This document shows, one piece after another, positions 33,279-45,200 of a stretch of DNA of 64,000 nucleotides. The position numbers and the translations under genes are program-made. Origin of the DNA: [Phialemoniopsis] sp. UDSM-2020 (lineage: Eukaryota; Ascomycota; Sordariomycetes; Thyridiales; Thyridiaceae); contig JAEILZ010000001.1 of NCBI GenBank assembly GCA_018873225.1, positions 6,882,001 to 6,946,000 of the forward strand, written 5' to 3'. Each line of letters begins with the position of its first letter. Positions within the stretch are counted from its first letter, which is position 1. The notes under the pieces are model-generated. The model ran no database searches. It was not told the origin of the DNA and was given only the letters and a program-made list of their open reading frames with translations.

Positions 33279-35005
33279 ATGGATGTCCTCTCTGCAACGC
33301 CTGGCAGCGAGCCTGCCGCAAGTAGGTCTGTCATATACGATACAAGACATCCGGTCTCTGACTCGCTCTTATCATCAGGCGTCAAATTCCATTTCGTCAC
33401 AATGCACCACCCGGATGACGAGAAGGACCGAAAGACGCGGCGAAAGGCTCGGTCGCATGCACTCAAGCAAGCACTCGAACGCAAGCGCAAAGTGCAACGA
33501 CAGTCCGGGGACATCTTTCGCGTATCGTCAGCTGTAGACTACTCCCAGAAAGTAGTGAGCAGGGTGAACGCACAGAGCCCTATCCCATCGCCATGCTCGC
33601 CGTCTGCAGGCAAGCTTGATCCATTTCAATCACTTGCTGTGGACTCGTTAAGATTGCAAATACTACTAGGTGACTGTAGGAACTCCTGTCTACCCAACCA
33701 CTGTTTACTTCAAGTACATTGACATGATTTGACTTAGACAATGCAAGACGGGCAACCGAGCCAGTATTCAGTGTATCGGATGAGTTGTCATATCACAGTT
33801 TCCAAGCAGTCTTTCAAACCGGACTGGACGACCCGGCTCTAGTCAACGCGATCATGCTCACGTTTGCGTCGGCAGCGACCGGAGGCATCATCGACCGAGA
33901 ATGTCTCTGGTACCAGAGCCAGACCATGGGCTATATCCGTCAAAGGATGGATTCGCTTGACAGAGCCACTTCGGTGTCGACTATTGGGGCCATTTTGCTC
34001 CTAGCTGGTGTCGAGGTACGCTCATATTCAACTCTTGTGCCGTGAGCCCCGAGAGACTGACATTTTCGGACGGCGTAGGCTCGCCTGGGAATGCAATTCC
34101 AGGTACAGCTCCACATGAAGGCAGTGCAGCAATTACTCGATATCTGTCGAGCCGGAGGTCTGTATCTCACTGGCGGTATCAAACGAGCCATTTTTTGGTA
34201 GGTCAAGAGGCAACCCGTCTGACGTCTGACAATATGGACTAACAGTTACTTGCAGGCAGGACTTGAACTCTGCAGTCATGACTGGCTCTAGCCGAGTCGT
34301 TGACCATACAACATTTGCCGAGCTTCAATGGACACGGGATCCGTTCTCACCCGCCTTCTTTCAGCTGCCGCCCGGGTTCCAAGGATTCACACACTTGTTC
34401 TGCAAAGACTTTATCGAGGTACTCGAGGATATAAACGCTCTTCAATGTATACGAGACTATGCTCGCCCCTCAAGCCGCTACCTTATATCAATGGCGCATA
34501 TCAACAACCACCAGGCGTCCATTCAATCTCGACTTATGAATCTTGCAGCCGCATCGGCTGTGATAGAAAGTTGCTATCTTGCCGCATATTTGTGCTCGAG
34601 CATGCTTTGCTGTACAATCTGGTGCGCCCTGGATATTCCTGTAAGTGCAATATCGCGGATTCGTTTGTTCCAGTGTGCCTGCTTGAAACGGTTGCTGACA
34701 CTTTGATGCCATAGTCACGTATCTCCTCGCAACTGCTGCACAAACTTGAGGTATCCGAGTGCGACCCAATATGGGATGACTATCCTGAACTACTGCTCTG
34801 GCTCTTGTGTATCGGCGGAGCCTTCGCTCCAGCTGGAACCGTACGGACGGACTATATAAAAGTCTTGCGGCGGAACTACGAGTCTAGATTTCCTAGCTCG
34901 TACACATCGTGGCCCGAGCTACTGAAAATAGTGAAGAAGTTTATCTGGTCAGACGATGCTTTTCTGTTGCACGTCAAGGCGTTCTGGAAGGAGGTGTCGC
35001 TGTAA
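33279..35005 (+). CDS. Fungal-specific transcription-factor-like protein without Zn2Cys6 domain
   Basis: Five exons, 33279..33669, 33738..34015, 34079..34197, 34256..34640 and 34715..35005, give 487 residues. The open frame extends upstream of 33279, but the earliest ATG is there (MDVLSATPGSEPA). A short FHFVTMHHPDDEKDR block is followed by a very basic helix (KTRRKARSHALKQALERKR) and KVQRQSGDIFRV. The rest is helical and similar in layout to the fungal transcription factor domain of the PF11951 type (LGMQFQVQLHMKAVQQLL, AGGLYLTGGIKRAIFWQDL, WPELLKIVKKFIWSD). There is no cysteine cluster, so DNA binding would depend on the basic stretch, or the protein is a co-regulator. It sits between oxidoreductase genes and may regulate them (inference). 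Confidence 0.82.
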
Positions 35006-35626
35006 ACTGGGTCGAATTAGGTCTTATTTTGATTATCTGAGCGAGGAGTTTGGCATGGTAGTTGCTTGGAATTTCACTCCATCAAAAATACCTAGATGTA
35101 TCAGGCATGGCATTGTGACTGGATTTTAGTGCAACTCGATATGGTGCCTGACTCGACGTTGCGGACCAGGATCACAAAAAGCCCGCTAGACCCATTTTGG
35201 AAGGATCTCATATCCCGTTTTGGAAAAATCTCATGTCCGCATTGGGAAGTACCCACTTGCCTTGTTGGGAATGACCTCTTTACGGTCTCTGGCAGGGCAG
35301 AATTCTCGCAATACCTCACCCGAGGTATCCTGCGCTCTGCTGGAAACGCATTATGCTCTATTTGATGAGTGTTTTGTTACTTGACTGAAAGTATTTCTCC
35401 CCGTTCATTACTAAACATGGGTAATTGCGAGTGCTGGGCTATTCCAGTATTCATTTCTAAGCATCAGAGGCTGAGTGATCGTGTAAGCCATGAATTAACA
35501 TGACATATAAAAGCGTCCACATCCCCGATTCAATCGTGTATCCCAATGAAACGCCAGGATCCTTCGTTCGAAGAATACCAAAACAGTTAAGAATTCAAGT
35601 GAAAGCAGCACCCTGATCATACAGCC
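35006..35626. other. Intergenic region containing a minisatellite
   Basis: Between the transcription-factor-like gene and the OYE-like gene, both on the plus strand. Apart from the 23-bp repeat array at 35191-35282 it holds no coding signal. Confidence 0.5.
35191..35282. repeat. Degenerate 23-bp tandem repeat, four units
   Basis: Units start at 35191, 35214, 35237 and 35260, each exactly 23 bp. Units 1 and 2 differ at about four positions (CCCATTTTGGAAGGATCTCA versus CCCGTTTTGGAAAAATCTCA at their starts). Units 3 and 4 are more diverged but keep the CC...TTGGGAA core and the register. Confidence 0.75.
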
Positions 35627-36748
35627 ATGACCGAATCCCGCCTCTTCAAGCCCCTCAAAATCGGCAATGTCGAGGTCAAGCACCGCATCGGCATGCCCTC
35701 GCTCACCCGCCTGCGGGCAGGCCAGGACCGCGTGCCGACGCCCTGGATGAAGGAGTACTACGGGCAGCGCGCCGCCGTCCCCGGCACCCTCATCATCGCA
35801 GAGGGCACCTGCGTGTCCCCCGCGGCCTGCGGCGGCTTCTCCGGCGCGCCGGGCATCTGGAGCCGCGAGCAGGTCGCCGCGTGGAGGGAGATCACCGACG
35901 AGGTCCACGCCAGGGGCTGCTTCATCTTCTGCCAGCTGTTCGCCATGGGCCGCGCCGGCCAGGCCGAGGTCGCCAAGGCCGAGGGCATCGACCTCATCGC
36001 GCCGAGCACGCTACCCATCGACGAGGGCTCGCCGACGCCGCGCGCCATGAGCGTGCAGGAGATCCGCGACATGACGCGGGACTTTGCGGCCGCCTCGCGC
36101 AACGCCATCGAGGCCGGGTTCGACGGCGTCGAGTCCCACCTCGCCAACGGGTACCTGCTCGACCAGTTCCTGCAGGACAACAGCAACGTGCGCGACGACG
36201 AGTACGGCGGCAGCGTGGAGAACCGGTCGCGCTTCCCCCACGAGGTCATGAAGGCCATGGTCGACGCCGTCGGCGCCGCGCGCGTCGGCTTCCGCCTGAG
36301 CCCGTGGAGCCCCTTCCAAGGTATGAGGATGGCGGATCCGATCCCGCAGTTCTCGGACATCATCGCCAAGGCGAGCGATCTCAAGCTGGCGTACATGCAC
36401 CTCGTGGAGTCGCGGATATCAGGGTCTGACGATTTCGATGGCGGCGAGCGGCTTGACTTTGCGTACAATCTCTGGAATGGGCCGATCCTTGTTGCGGGAG
36501 GATATAAGACGGCGAATGCCCAGAAGCTGGTCGATGAGGAGCACCCGGACAAGGACATTGTCGTCATGTTTGGGAGGTACTTTGTTTCGAATCCCGATCT
36601 GGTCTTTAGGATCAAGCAGGGCGTGGAGTTTAGCGCGTACGATCGGAACACCTTCTACTTTGCTAATCCGACGACAACCGGCTACGTGGACTACCCGCTG
36701 AGCCCCGAATTTCTCGCGAGCCAGGAAGTTCAGGTTGTTACGGTGTGA
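35627..36748 (+). CDS. Old yellow enzyme-like NADH:flavin oxidoreductase (FMN)
   Basis: Intronless, 373 residues, the usual OYE length. It begins [20 protein letters not shown] and shows the FMN-barrel features in order: [29 protein letters not shown], the substrate-binding segment [20 protein letters not shown] (the family form is usually [11 protein letters not shown]; here SHLAN), [41 protein letters not shown] and [18 protein letters not shown]. The enzyme should reduce activated C=C bonds of enones using NAD(P)H. Very GC-rich, strongly biased codons in the first 700 bp suggest good expression. It converges with the WSC gene, only 105 bp away. Confidence 0.93.
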   Translation: MTESRLFKPLKIGNVEVKHRIGMPSLTRLRAGQDRVPTPWMKEYYGQRAAVPGTLIIAEGTCVSPAACGGFSGAPGIWSREQVAAWREITDEVHARGCFIFCQLFAMGRAGQAEVAKAEGIDLIAPSTLPIDEGSPTPRAMSVQEIRDMTRDFAAASRNAIEAGFDGVESHLANGYLLDQFLQDNSNVRDDEYGGSVENRSRFPHEVMKAMVDAVGAARVGFRLSPWSPFQGMRMADPIPQFSDIIAKASDLKLAYMHLVESRISGSDDFDGGERLDFAYNLWNGPILVAGGYKTANAQKLVDEEHPDKDIVVMFGRYFVSNPDLVFRIKQGVEFSAYDRNTFYFANPTTTGYVDYPLSPEFLASQEVQVVTV

Positions 36749-36853
36749 TAGGTCCATGTTACGCACGCATATAGTAATTTCAGAATCTGAATAATTATTG
36801 TCCATCTCGACATCGTAAAGCGTCGCCGTGTCTACTGAAGTTGCAAGATTGCT

Positions 36854-39547
36854 CTACACGAATAGGGCAATGGCACCCAGAGCAAGCATCGCCAGCGAGC
36901 CGCAGTACTCAGCCACCTTTCTCCCGCTAGCAGCGACCATGACCGCCGTTCCAGTCGCCTGGCCAGAAGGCTCCATGGCCGACGCGTTGCCACCCGCCGG
37001 GGGAGGCTGCACGAATGTGACACCGCCAGCGCAGTCACTGCATGTCTGAGGCTGGTACACAACGGCAGTGCTATCGTCGTTGCTGCCAGTGTAGGGCACG
37101 AGCCTGTAGACAGCCAGCGACCCGCAATCCGCGCCGCTGCAGGTAGCCTGCACATAGCGGAAACCGCCTTGGCAGCTGCAAGCCTCGAGCATGAACAGGA
37201 CCTCGCCGGGGAAGGTCAGGCCCTGGCAGAGCTCGAAGACGTACCCGCCGGCATGGCAGTAGCCGCTCGTGCACCCGTGTCCCGAAGCCTTGGCCGTGGC
37301 CGTAGACATAGCGGTAGCGGTGGACGTTGCCACGGCAGTGGCCGTAGATGTCACGCCGCTTACGGGGGCGACACTGGAACCGGGGTTTGTGGGAGCCGGT
37401 ACGGTGGGCTGCGAAAGAGTGGCGGTCGCGGCGATGGGGTCGTTGATGTAGATGGCCAACAGGGCGTTGCTCGGCACACGGGTCTGACGCCTGGACAGGC
37501 CGGCTGTGGCGTTGGAACCGGCGCGGTAGCCGCCACAGTGCTCCGCCGGGTTACCAGGGCAGGGCACTGCGCAGAGGTCGTTTCGCACGAGGATGACTGC
37601 TTCGAAGCTGTCAGAGCAATAGCAATTCCTAGATCCGGGTTAGTTGTTGACCATGTGATAGGGGTAGGCATGACCATACTCGATATGAAGACCGGCGTAG
37701 AGATGGTCTGAGCACGCCTCTGTGCACATCTCGATGTCCATCTGGTCACTAGTAGTCTGTAGGAAGAATGAAGGATAGCTTGTCTCAGAGCCGGTGCAGC
37801 CCACAAGGCTGAAGTCGCCGAGGGTAGATGGGAGAGGGTCGACTCGCACGGTCTGACTGGCCGGCCGGGATGATGAGGTGCTGGGAGCCGACGAGACAGG
37901 GCTGCTCGTTGCCGGTGTAGTTGTTGGAGGGCTCGGAGAAGTCGTTGTGGTACTAGGGCTGATAGTAGTCTGAGGGCTTGTTGTTGTGGTCGTAGGTGCA
38001 GAGGTGCTCGGTGTGCTCGTGGTCGTCGTGCTGTCGGTGCTAGACGAAGGCGCCTTCAAGCACGCCTTGTCCTCGTCGATTCCATACAAGCACTGGCACA
38101 GCTCAGAGCAGAACTCGTCTGACTTTTCGCACTGCTCTCCGAGCTCTAGGATGGAGTTGCCACAGACAGGGCCGAACTTGCACTCCTTTGTGGTCTCGTC
38201 CAAGCCATACGTGCAGGTACAGGTATCAGAACATCTGCCGTCGGTCACCAAGGCCTTGTCACATTGCTCTGTCTTGTGCAGCAAGCCGTCCCCGCAGACG
38301 GGGTCGGCATAATAGCAGTCGTTGGTGAGGGGATTGACGTCGAATACGCAAGTGCAGTCACTGCGGCAGTATATATCTCCGTTCGGTCCGCTCACTCTTC
38401 GGTCCCTTGGGCCACAGAGAAGTCCCCGCAGTAGGGCGGAGGTTGGGTGAAACATCTCGCCTCGGCCCTGGGCGCAGGATTCACGCCGTAAGTACAGGTG
38501 CAGTCCGAATTACAAGTCGGGTCGTTCCTCCAGTCGCACTCCTCGTGGTATGGTCTGTCGGTGATCCCATTGCCGCAGACGTTCTCGCGCGGAAAACACT
38601 TGCCTGCGCTGTCCTTGCCTAGGGCACAGGTGCAAGTCGACGAACATTCGGAGTAGGGCTTTCCGTTGTATATGCCGTCATCGCACTCCTCGTTGTATAC
38701 ATTGGTGTCCACTATGCCGTCACCACAACGAACATTGATAAAGTCGCGTTGAATGATGTAAGCCCCGCCGTTGCCTGGGTCTCTGTCGTACAAGGCCGTG
38801 GCGGTGAAGTTGATCGGGACGGTGAAACGCTCAGCTACAGTGCACTGCATATTACTGAGTTGGGCGTTGGTGAGTACGCCGTCCAGCAGCCCTCCGGAGT
38901 AGACGGTGGCTTTGGCGCCGCAGCCACCGTTGACCAGGTCGGGGCTGAAGGCGTTGAAGTTGGGGTCGAAGCCCGATAGCGCAGGCACGGGCTGACCACT
39001 GTAAATGCCGTTCATGTTTGGAGTACCCATGGTGTTCTTGTAATAGCATCCGAGCGAGAAGTAGAGGCCCGTCGTTGGACCGTTGGCGACATAGCTGAGC
39101 ATCGCGGCGTACGCTGCCTTGAGGGGCTCAGTGTCTTGAAATGTTCCCACTAGGTTGATGTAGTTATTTTTGAGACTTGTGCCGAGGAAGACAACCCTCC
39201 CAGTAGTCGCGGACGCAATTCTTTTGCTCAGGGTCTCGTCGATGAAGCTGATATCTGCCGCATTGCAACTTCCAGTCTCGGAGATGACGATGGCATCATA
39301 GGAAGACAACTCGTCTTGAGTCAGGAGAGCAAACTCGGCTCGAGTCTTTTGCGGTACTATAGGCATTTGCATTAGAGAGTCGGTATCATTGGAATATAAC
39401 AACGAGACCCTTACCATAGTAGCCAGTGTTCATGGCTTGGTCGTACTCAAAGCTCCCACTGCTGAGTTCTGTGACGAAAAGCAGCCTACGAGCCGCGGAG
39501 ACATGGCCAAGGCCATAGGCCAGAAGTAGACCGAGCTTTGCAAGCAT
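36854..39547 (-). CDS. Secreted WSC-domain/Cys-rich-repeat surface protein, with a frame problem
   Basis: Segments 39547..39415, 39356..38396, 38360..37680 and 37628..36854 give 849 residues if a 35-nt intron at 38361..38395 is accepted. Order: signal peptide (MLAKLGLLLAYGLGHVSA); an alpha/beta-like region with LLTQDELSSYDAIVISETGS; at least four Cys-rich repeats of the CGDG...EECD...C-x3-CTC type (resembling DUF4215); a Thr/Ser/Pro mucin-like stretch; a WSC domain (GCTGSETSYPSFFL ... ENCYCSDSF ... PCPGNPAEHCGGY); a second Cys-rich region; and a hydrophobic C-terminus (YCGSLAMLALGAIALFV) fitting a GPI-anchor signal. It is probably a cell-wall protein with carbohydrate binding. The 35-nt junction falls in a Cys repeat and is more likely a frameshift (see findings). 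Confidence 0.7.
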
Positions 39548-40465
39548 CTCACAATCCACGGGTGCGAACCACGGCAAGATTGACGGGTTGTGATAATCGA
39601 GTGTTTCTATAGAGAAACTTGTTGGGGGTCGAAAGAAGGAGAGGACGGCGAATATAATGCGACCTTCACGAAGCGCGGGAAAGCTCATCAAACCCAAGCA
39701 TCTTGGTCATCGTCGCATTCATACTGGCGCGTCTGGAAATGACCCCGTCGTGCGGTCCATGCTCTCGGCCGGCCCTTTTGGTTCGTCGGAATGAAGCTAT
39801 GCCCAAGTGCATGCGTTACTCTTCCGGCGGTCGATCTTGATGCCGCTACTGAGCACGCTTAAGGCCGCGCCGCGTGGTTCAGCAGCCTCTTGACGCATGA
39901 AAGGCGACGCTATAAGCACCTTAATCCTTGTGTTGATTCCATGGTGACCGTACTCATTCTTGACATGCTGCCCTACGAGGCGAACAAGGGCCGGATGGGC
40001 TTGTTGAAATGCCATTAGCCTGTGGCCCTTGACCTAAGCTTAATTTCAACGGAGAAGCCACTGATCAAAAGCACCAAGCTAGACAGTTTGCTAGATGGTC
40101 AAATCTTGCATACATACCTGCAAGGCTTGGCGGGTTCACGCTACGGCTCAGTCCGTAAGGCGCGAACAGGGCCAATCCCAACCTGCAATAACACGAGCAC
40201 TGCCTTTACCTCTAATTTGACGTAAGGTCTCATTTTGTAGTGACCTTCTTTACTAGTGTCACTGCAGTCAAATGACGACCTGGGTAAGACTGGTCATTGC
40301 ACAGGCTTGATGACATGAAAATGCGCTAAAGTCGCCAGGTCCTCCAGAGACTGTGCCAATATACTTTGTGGAGTTCTTTGCTTTCCCCGGTGAGAATGTA
40401 GTTCGGATATCTCGATATGTGGCAGACTGCCTCTCCGGCAAAGGCCCTCCAGATTTGCCCATTAT
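39548..40465. other. Intergenic region
   Basis: Upstream of the WSC gene and downstream of the polytopic membrane protein. Frames up to 80 codons only; nothing recognisable. Confidence 0.5.
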
Positions 40466-41648
40466 CTACTCCAGCTTCGCCAATTCTTCCGCCAGCACGG
40501 TCTCATCCCTCTGCCGCATCAGCCACAACGTCATGCCCACAGGCCCCGAAAGCAAGGTTCTTCCGACCATCTGGAACGCCGTCCTAGCCCTCTGACCCTT
40601 GGAAAACGAGCCTGGGCAGAAACCGCTTAATAGCGTGACAGCCCAGACGACACCGACCGTGGAGCCGACAAGGTAATCGTACTTGTAAAAGTCGTGCATG
40701 ATCTGCGCCCCGGAAGCCCAGGGATCGACCCGGTGCGGGAACATGGGGATGAAGACGCGCGCAAAGTTCATCTTGGTGACGAACAGCAGCGCGATGGACA
40801 AGACCTGCGTGAACGTAGCCACGCCCAGCGCAAAGTCGTAGACGACGCGTAGGGCCGCGGCGTCGACCTCGGCTTTGTGCGCGCCGACGTACTGGCCGAC
40901 GTGCATCCGGCGCAGGACCTTTGCGGCGAGGAACTGCCAGAAGCCGAGGTACATGGGGAAGAACATGGCGAGGGCCGTGAGCCATTGGCGGAACGAGGCG
41001 TCTCGGAAGGGGGACGCGGCCAGGATGAGTGGGAGAATGAGGCTGGGGAAGAGCGCCGGCACGACGGCCACCAGCTTGAATGGGTCGCTGAGGTGCACGG
41101 CGCTGGAGAGGTCGCTGGACCTTGACATCTTGATGAGGTGTATGATTGCAAAGATGGGCGCGATGCTTGCGGAGTCAAAGAGCAGGATCAGTGACAGCCA
41201 AACTCCAGTGCTACATTCATTATAAGTACCCGGAGTTGCTACACAAAGGAGTTCAGGCTTACAGGGATAGCACATGATGCGAGTTGCCCTTGCGGTGAGA
41301 CTCAATGATGAGAATGAGACAGCCGGCGATGAAGTGGCCGCAGTTGTAGAAGCCGTACAGCGACGCCTCTGGGTGCAGCTGAGAGGCGAACCCGGACAAG
41401 AGCATGTTTGTCCGAACGAACCACTTGTCAATGAATGAGATTCCGACGTAATGCGTCAGGAGCACGTCTTCGGTGTCAGGCAGATATTGCGGCCCGTTGC
41501 CGGCGAGCGTGCTGCTGATGTACGCGTTGAAGCCATTGCGTGAGAGTTGTCCAAAGGTGTTGTCGATTCCAAAAACCAGAAGGGCGATGATGATGACGAC
41601 AGGCAGCTTCGGGATCGACTTTCCCAACCAGCACTCAGTATACGACAT
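40466..41648 (-). CDS. Polytopic integral membrane protein, unassigned
   Basis: Two exons, 41648..41263 and 41210..40466 (52-nt intron), give 376 residues with about seven or eight hydrophobic helices. Examples are LPVVIIIALLVFGIDNTFG, YNCGHFIAGCLILIIESH, VWLSLILLFDSASIAPIFAI, LVAVVPALFPSLILPLILAA, WLTALAMFFPMYLGFWQFL, LGVATFTQVLSIALLFV and TVGVVWAVTLLSGFC. Charged residues lie in the loops. There is no transporter, GPCR or protease motif that I recognise. Size and topology resemble uncharacterised membrane proteins found in fungal biosynthetic loci and the larger class of membrane terpene cyclases, but I cannot show homology. It lies in tandem 631 bp downstream of the PDR transporter gene. 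Confidence 0.8.
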
Positions 41649-42278
41649 GATGAGAATATGGGAAACGAGACGGACGGTAGTTGATCACGGTGCTATTCCT
41701 AGGTGGAGGAAGCAACGATAATAAGAGGGGTCCTGAGACGGGGGAACGCCGAGTACTCGGTAAATTTCACCTCTCAGACGACCAATAGGAGGTCAGTCAC
41801 GGGGTCTTGGTACTGCCCGATGCATGCGAGATCGACGACCTCCGCACAATTTTGCATGATCGTACCATTGGTCACCTATGGAGGTTATGTCTCCCTTTCG
41901 ACTTGCCTGTTAGCATATGAGGTTGTGCACTGCGTTGGCGAGGTATCTTATGTCAGGGGCGGGGATCATGTCGCCAATTATCAGATTCTCGCTATGAAGC
42001 AAAAGTTGGATAACGCATCTAATTGACTAATACTAGTCTATCTCTATTATTTTTCATGGTTCTGAAAGGTACAGCACAAAGCAGGAGTCAAATCGTACAG
42101 CCCATTTCCATGCAAGTCTATGGTCAAATGTCAAAGCAAAGCAAGCCAATAAGTAAACAAATCAAAAGGAGAATTAGTTTTAAGTGAAAGTGTCTGTAGT
42201 TGGTTGTAGGAATGTCTCAACAATGAAGAGATCATTCAGATTCTTGAAATGAGTGAAGCGCTGCACGCATCACACCGA
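41649..42278. other. Intergenic region
   Basis: Upstream of the polytopic membrane protein and 3' flank of the ABC transporter gene. AT-rich at 42020-42210. No gene seen. Confidence 0.5.
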
Positions 42279-45200
42279 TTACGCCTTCTTGACCTTCTTG
42301 CCTTTGGGCATGCGCACAAGCCAGTAGAGCGCGAGTGCAGCGGCAATGTTGACAACGATGTAAACCATGCCGATGCCGAAATCACGCCATCTGTGGTCGA
42401 AGCTGGCGTTGATCTGCTTAAGGAACACGTCGGTCGTGGCGACGGGGCAGAACTCGCAGTTGGCGGTGGCGGCCTTGTCAACGAGGTACCCGCCGGCTGT
42501 GGCCATGTAGTCCTGCATGTACTGCTCGCAGTTGAGACCGGATGGCGGGTTGATGTGTACCAGCTCGTTGGCCGCGCACTCGGCGACATTGCCTGCCAGA
42601 CCTGTCGAAAGCATGGCCGACACCAGGTAGGTGAAGGGCGACACGCGGTACATGAAGACCCAGAAGCCGGGCATCTGGCCCGGGCCGGCAATCACACCGC
42701 AGAAGAGCAGACACATCATGAACAACATATTGGCCAGGTTACCACCGGATTCGGCCGTATCGGTGATGGCGATGCAGGCGTGGGCAAAGGTGCAGGTGAA
42801 GATGAGGAACTGCCAGAACAGAAGCCACATGAGGCCGCCACGCTCGGTCGTCTGCCCAGCCGCCTCGGCGTTCTTGTACAGGCCGACGGGATAGTACACG
42901 CAGGCCCACATGAAGACGGACATGAGGGTGTTCCAGGGGATCTCGGAGACGATCTGGGAGAGCATAAAAATCTTCCAGCTGTACGTCTTGGAGGGCCTCT
43001 CGCGCACCTCGTACAGCGCCCGCTGCGTGACGAAGTGCGGCATCTGCTGCTGGACGAGCTGGCCAAAGATGGTGAGGATGTTGAAGACGGCAAACATTTG
43101 GTTCTGCATGCCCTGGATGCTGCGCGGCGCGTTGAGGAACACCAGGCCGATGAACAGCGCCACGGAGCAGCAGAGGACGAACTTGGAGTAGATATACGAA
43201 GGGGTCCTCCACAGCTGCTCAAAGACACGGCGGGTGACGATGACGAACTGCTCCCAGAAGGGCGCGGCGAATTCGCGGTAGGAGGCCGCGTCGTTGTGCT
43301 CCGAAGGCTTCTCCTGTCCGGCACCCGAGCCGGTGGCTTTGAGACGCTCGAGCTCGTCCTGAACGGCTTGATACTCGGGGCTCTTGCGCCATGTCTCGTG
43401 CCAGTCGACCGCCGTCGTTGAACCGGGCGCTGCGCCAATCGCCTCCAACATCCACTCTGCGGGGTTGGCCTCCCTGGGGCAAGGCGAAGCACCGTTGCGA
43501 GCGAAATAGGTCGTAAGTGTCTCCGAATTCTCACCGATGTCACCGAAGTAGACGGTCCTTCCACCCTTGGCGAGGAACAAAAGGCGGTCAAATCGTTGGA
43601 ACAACATGGCGGACGGCTGATGGATAGTGCACAGGATCGACTGGCCGGCCTTGGAAAGCTTTTCGAGCAGATCCAGGATAGCCCACGAGGTTTGCGAGTC
43701 AAGACCAGAGGTGGGTTCATCGACGAAGAGTAGCAGGGGTGGCTTGGCTGCCAGTTCGACACCGATCGTCAGGCGCTTGCGCTGTTCGACGTTGAGGCCC
43801 TCACCGAGGACACCCACGACAGCGTCGGCGTATTCCTGCATGTCGAGCAGCCGAATGACCTCGTCCACGTATGCGAGCTTTTCGGCCCTGGGAGTGGTAG
43901 CGGGTTGACGGAGCAGGGCGCTAAACTCCAACGCCTCGCGCACAGTGCTGGTCTCGAGGTGCAGATCCTGTTGCTGCACGTAACCGGTCTTGCGCTGGAA
44001 CGAGTCGTCTCTCAGGTGCCCGTCGACAAGCATCTCTCCAGTAATCACACCCATGGCAGTGCGATCGGCCAGGCAGTCCAGGAGCGTGGTCTTTCCGGCT
44101 CCAGAAACACCCATGAGCGCCGTGAGCGTGCCAGGCTTGACCCAACCATCGACATGGTCCAGGATACGACGGGGCTCGCCCTTGATCTTGATATCGTAGC
44201 ACACATCCTTCCAGTGGAAAACGCTCGTGGAGGCCTGAATCACGCCCTGGCCGCTTGGCGCGTCAGAGACATAGCCCTGAGCAGCAGGGATCGGACCAGA
44301 GAGAGAAGTCTCGACATCGTCGCCCTTGGTCGGGTGGGGAGCACTGGTAAAGCCGCGTCGGAAGACAAGGACCTCGCCCTTGGACTTCTTGGCTGTGATG
44401 TACTCGGTAGCGAACAGGTAGACCAGATGGAAGAAGATGATGAAACCAAACATGATTCCGACGTTGCGCCACTTGTGGGCGTGGTAGTACTTGTAGTTTG
44501 TGCCAATGTAGTCGTCACCCAGAACGAAGCTCTGTCCGGGGACGGCGCCGACGGCCGAACAGGCGATGTGGTCGGCCGTCGCATTCTTGTAGGCATCCAT
44601 TAGCGGGCTAGGGACGTACAAGGAGCAGTCAAATTTGCGATTATGGAATTCGTTGATCATCAGCGCCTCAAAGCCGTACGCGACTGGGTCGATGTAATTG
44701 ATCCAGCGGCACCAGCCAAGCATGTAGTCCACGGGGACGACGAAGCCGGTGAAGATGACGAGGGCCAAGATCAAGATGGACGCTGGGACCATCGCCTGGG
44801 ACAAGGTGCGCGACAGTGCAGCGATGGACCTGAAGATGCCCGACATAGCCAGCACCATCAGAAACGTGGTGAAGAGGAAGTAGAAGAATGCGCCGGGCTC
44901 TCTGTTCAGGTTGGTCATAAAGTAGATGACCAGGTCGTAACAGATCGTGTTCAAGACCTTGTACGGCATGTCGACAAGGATGGACGCGAAAGACTCGGCA
45001 GAGGCGTGGTAGAATGCGTAGCGGACATGCTTCTCCACGATAGGCCGTTGCGCGTACTGGGTCAGGATTTCCCTTCACTAGGTGTCAGTAGGGTATTTGC
45101 GGTCAAGTGATGCAAGGAACCGGGCTTACAGGGCGCTCGAGAATGCATTAGACAAGATGGCGACAAACAAAATGGCGGCCCGGCTGTAGAAACTTGCCGT

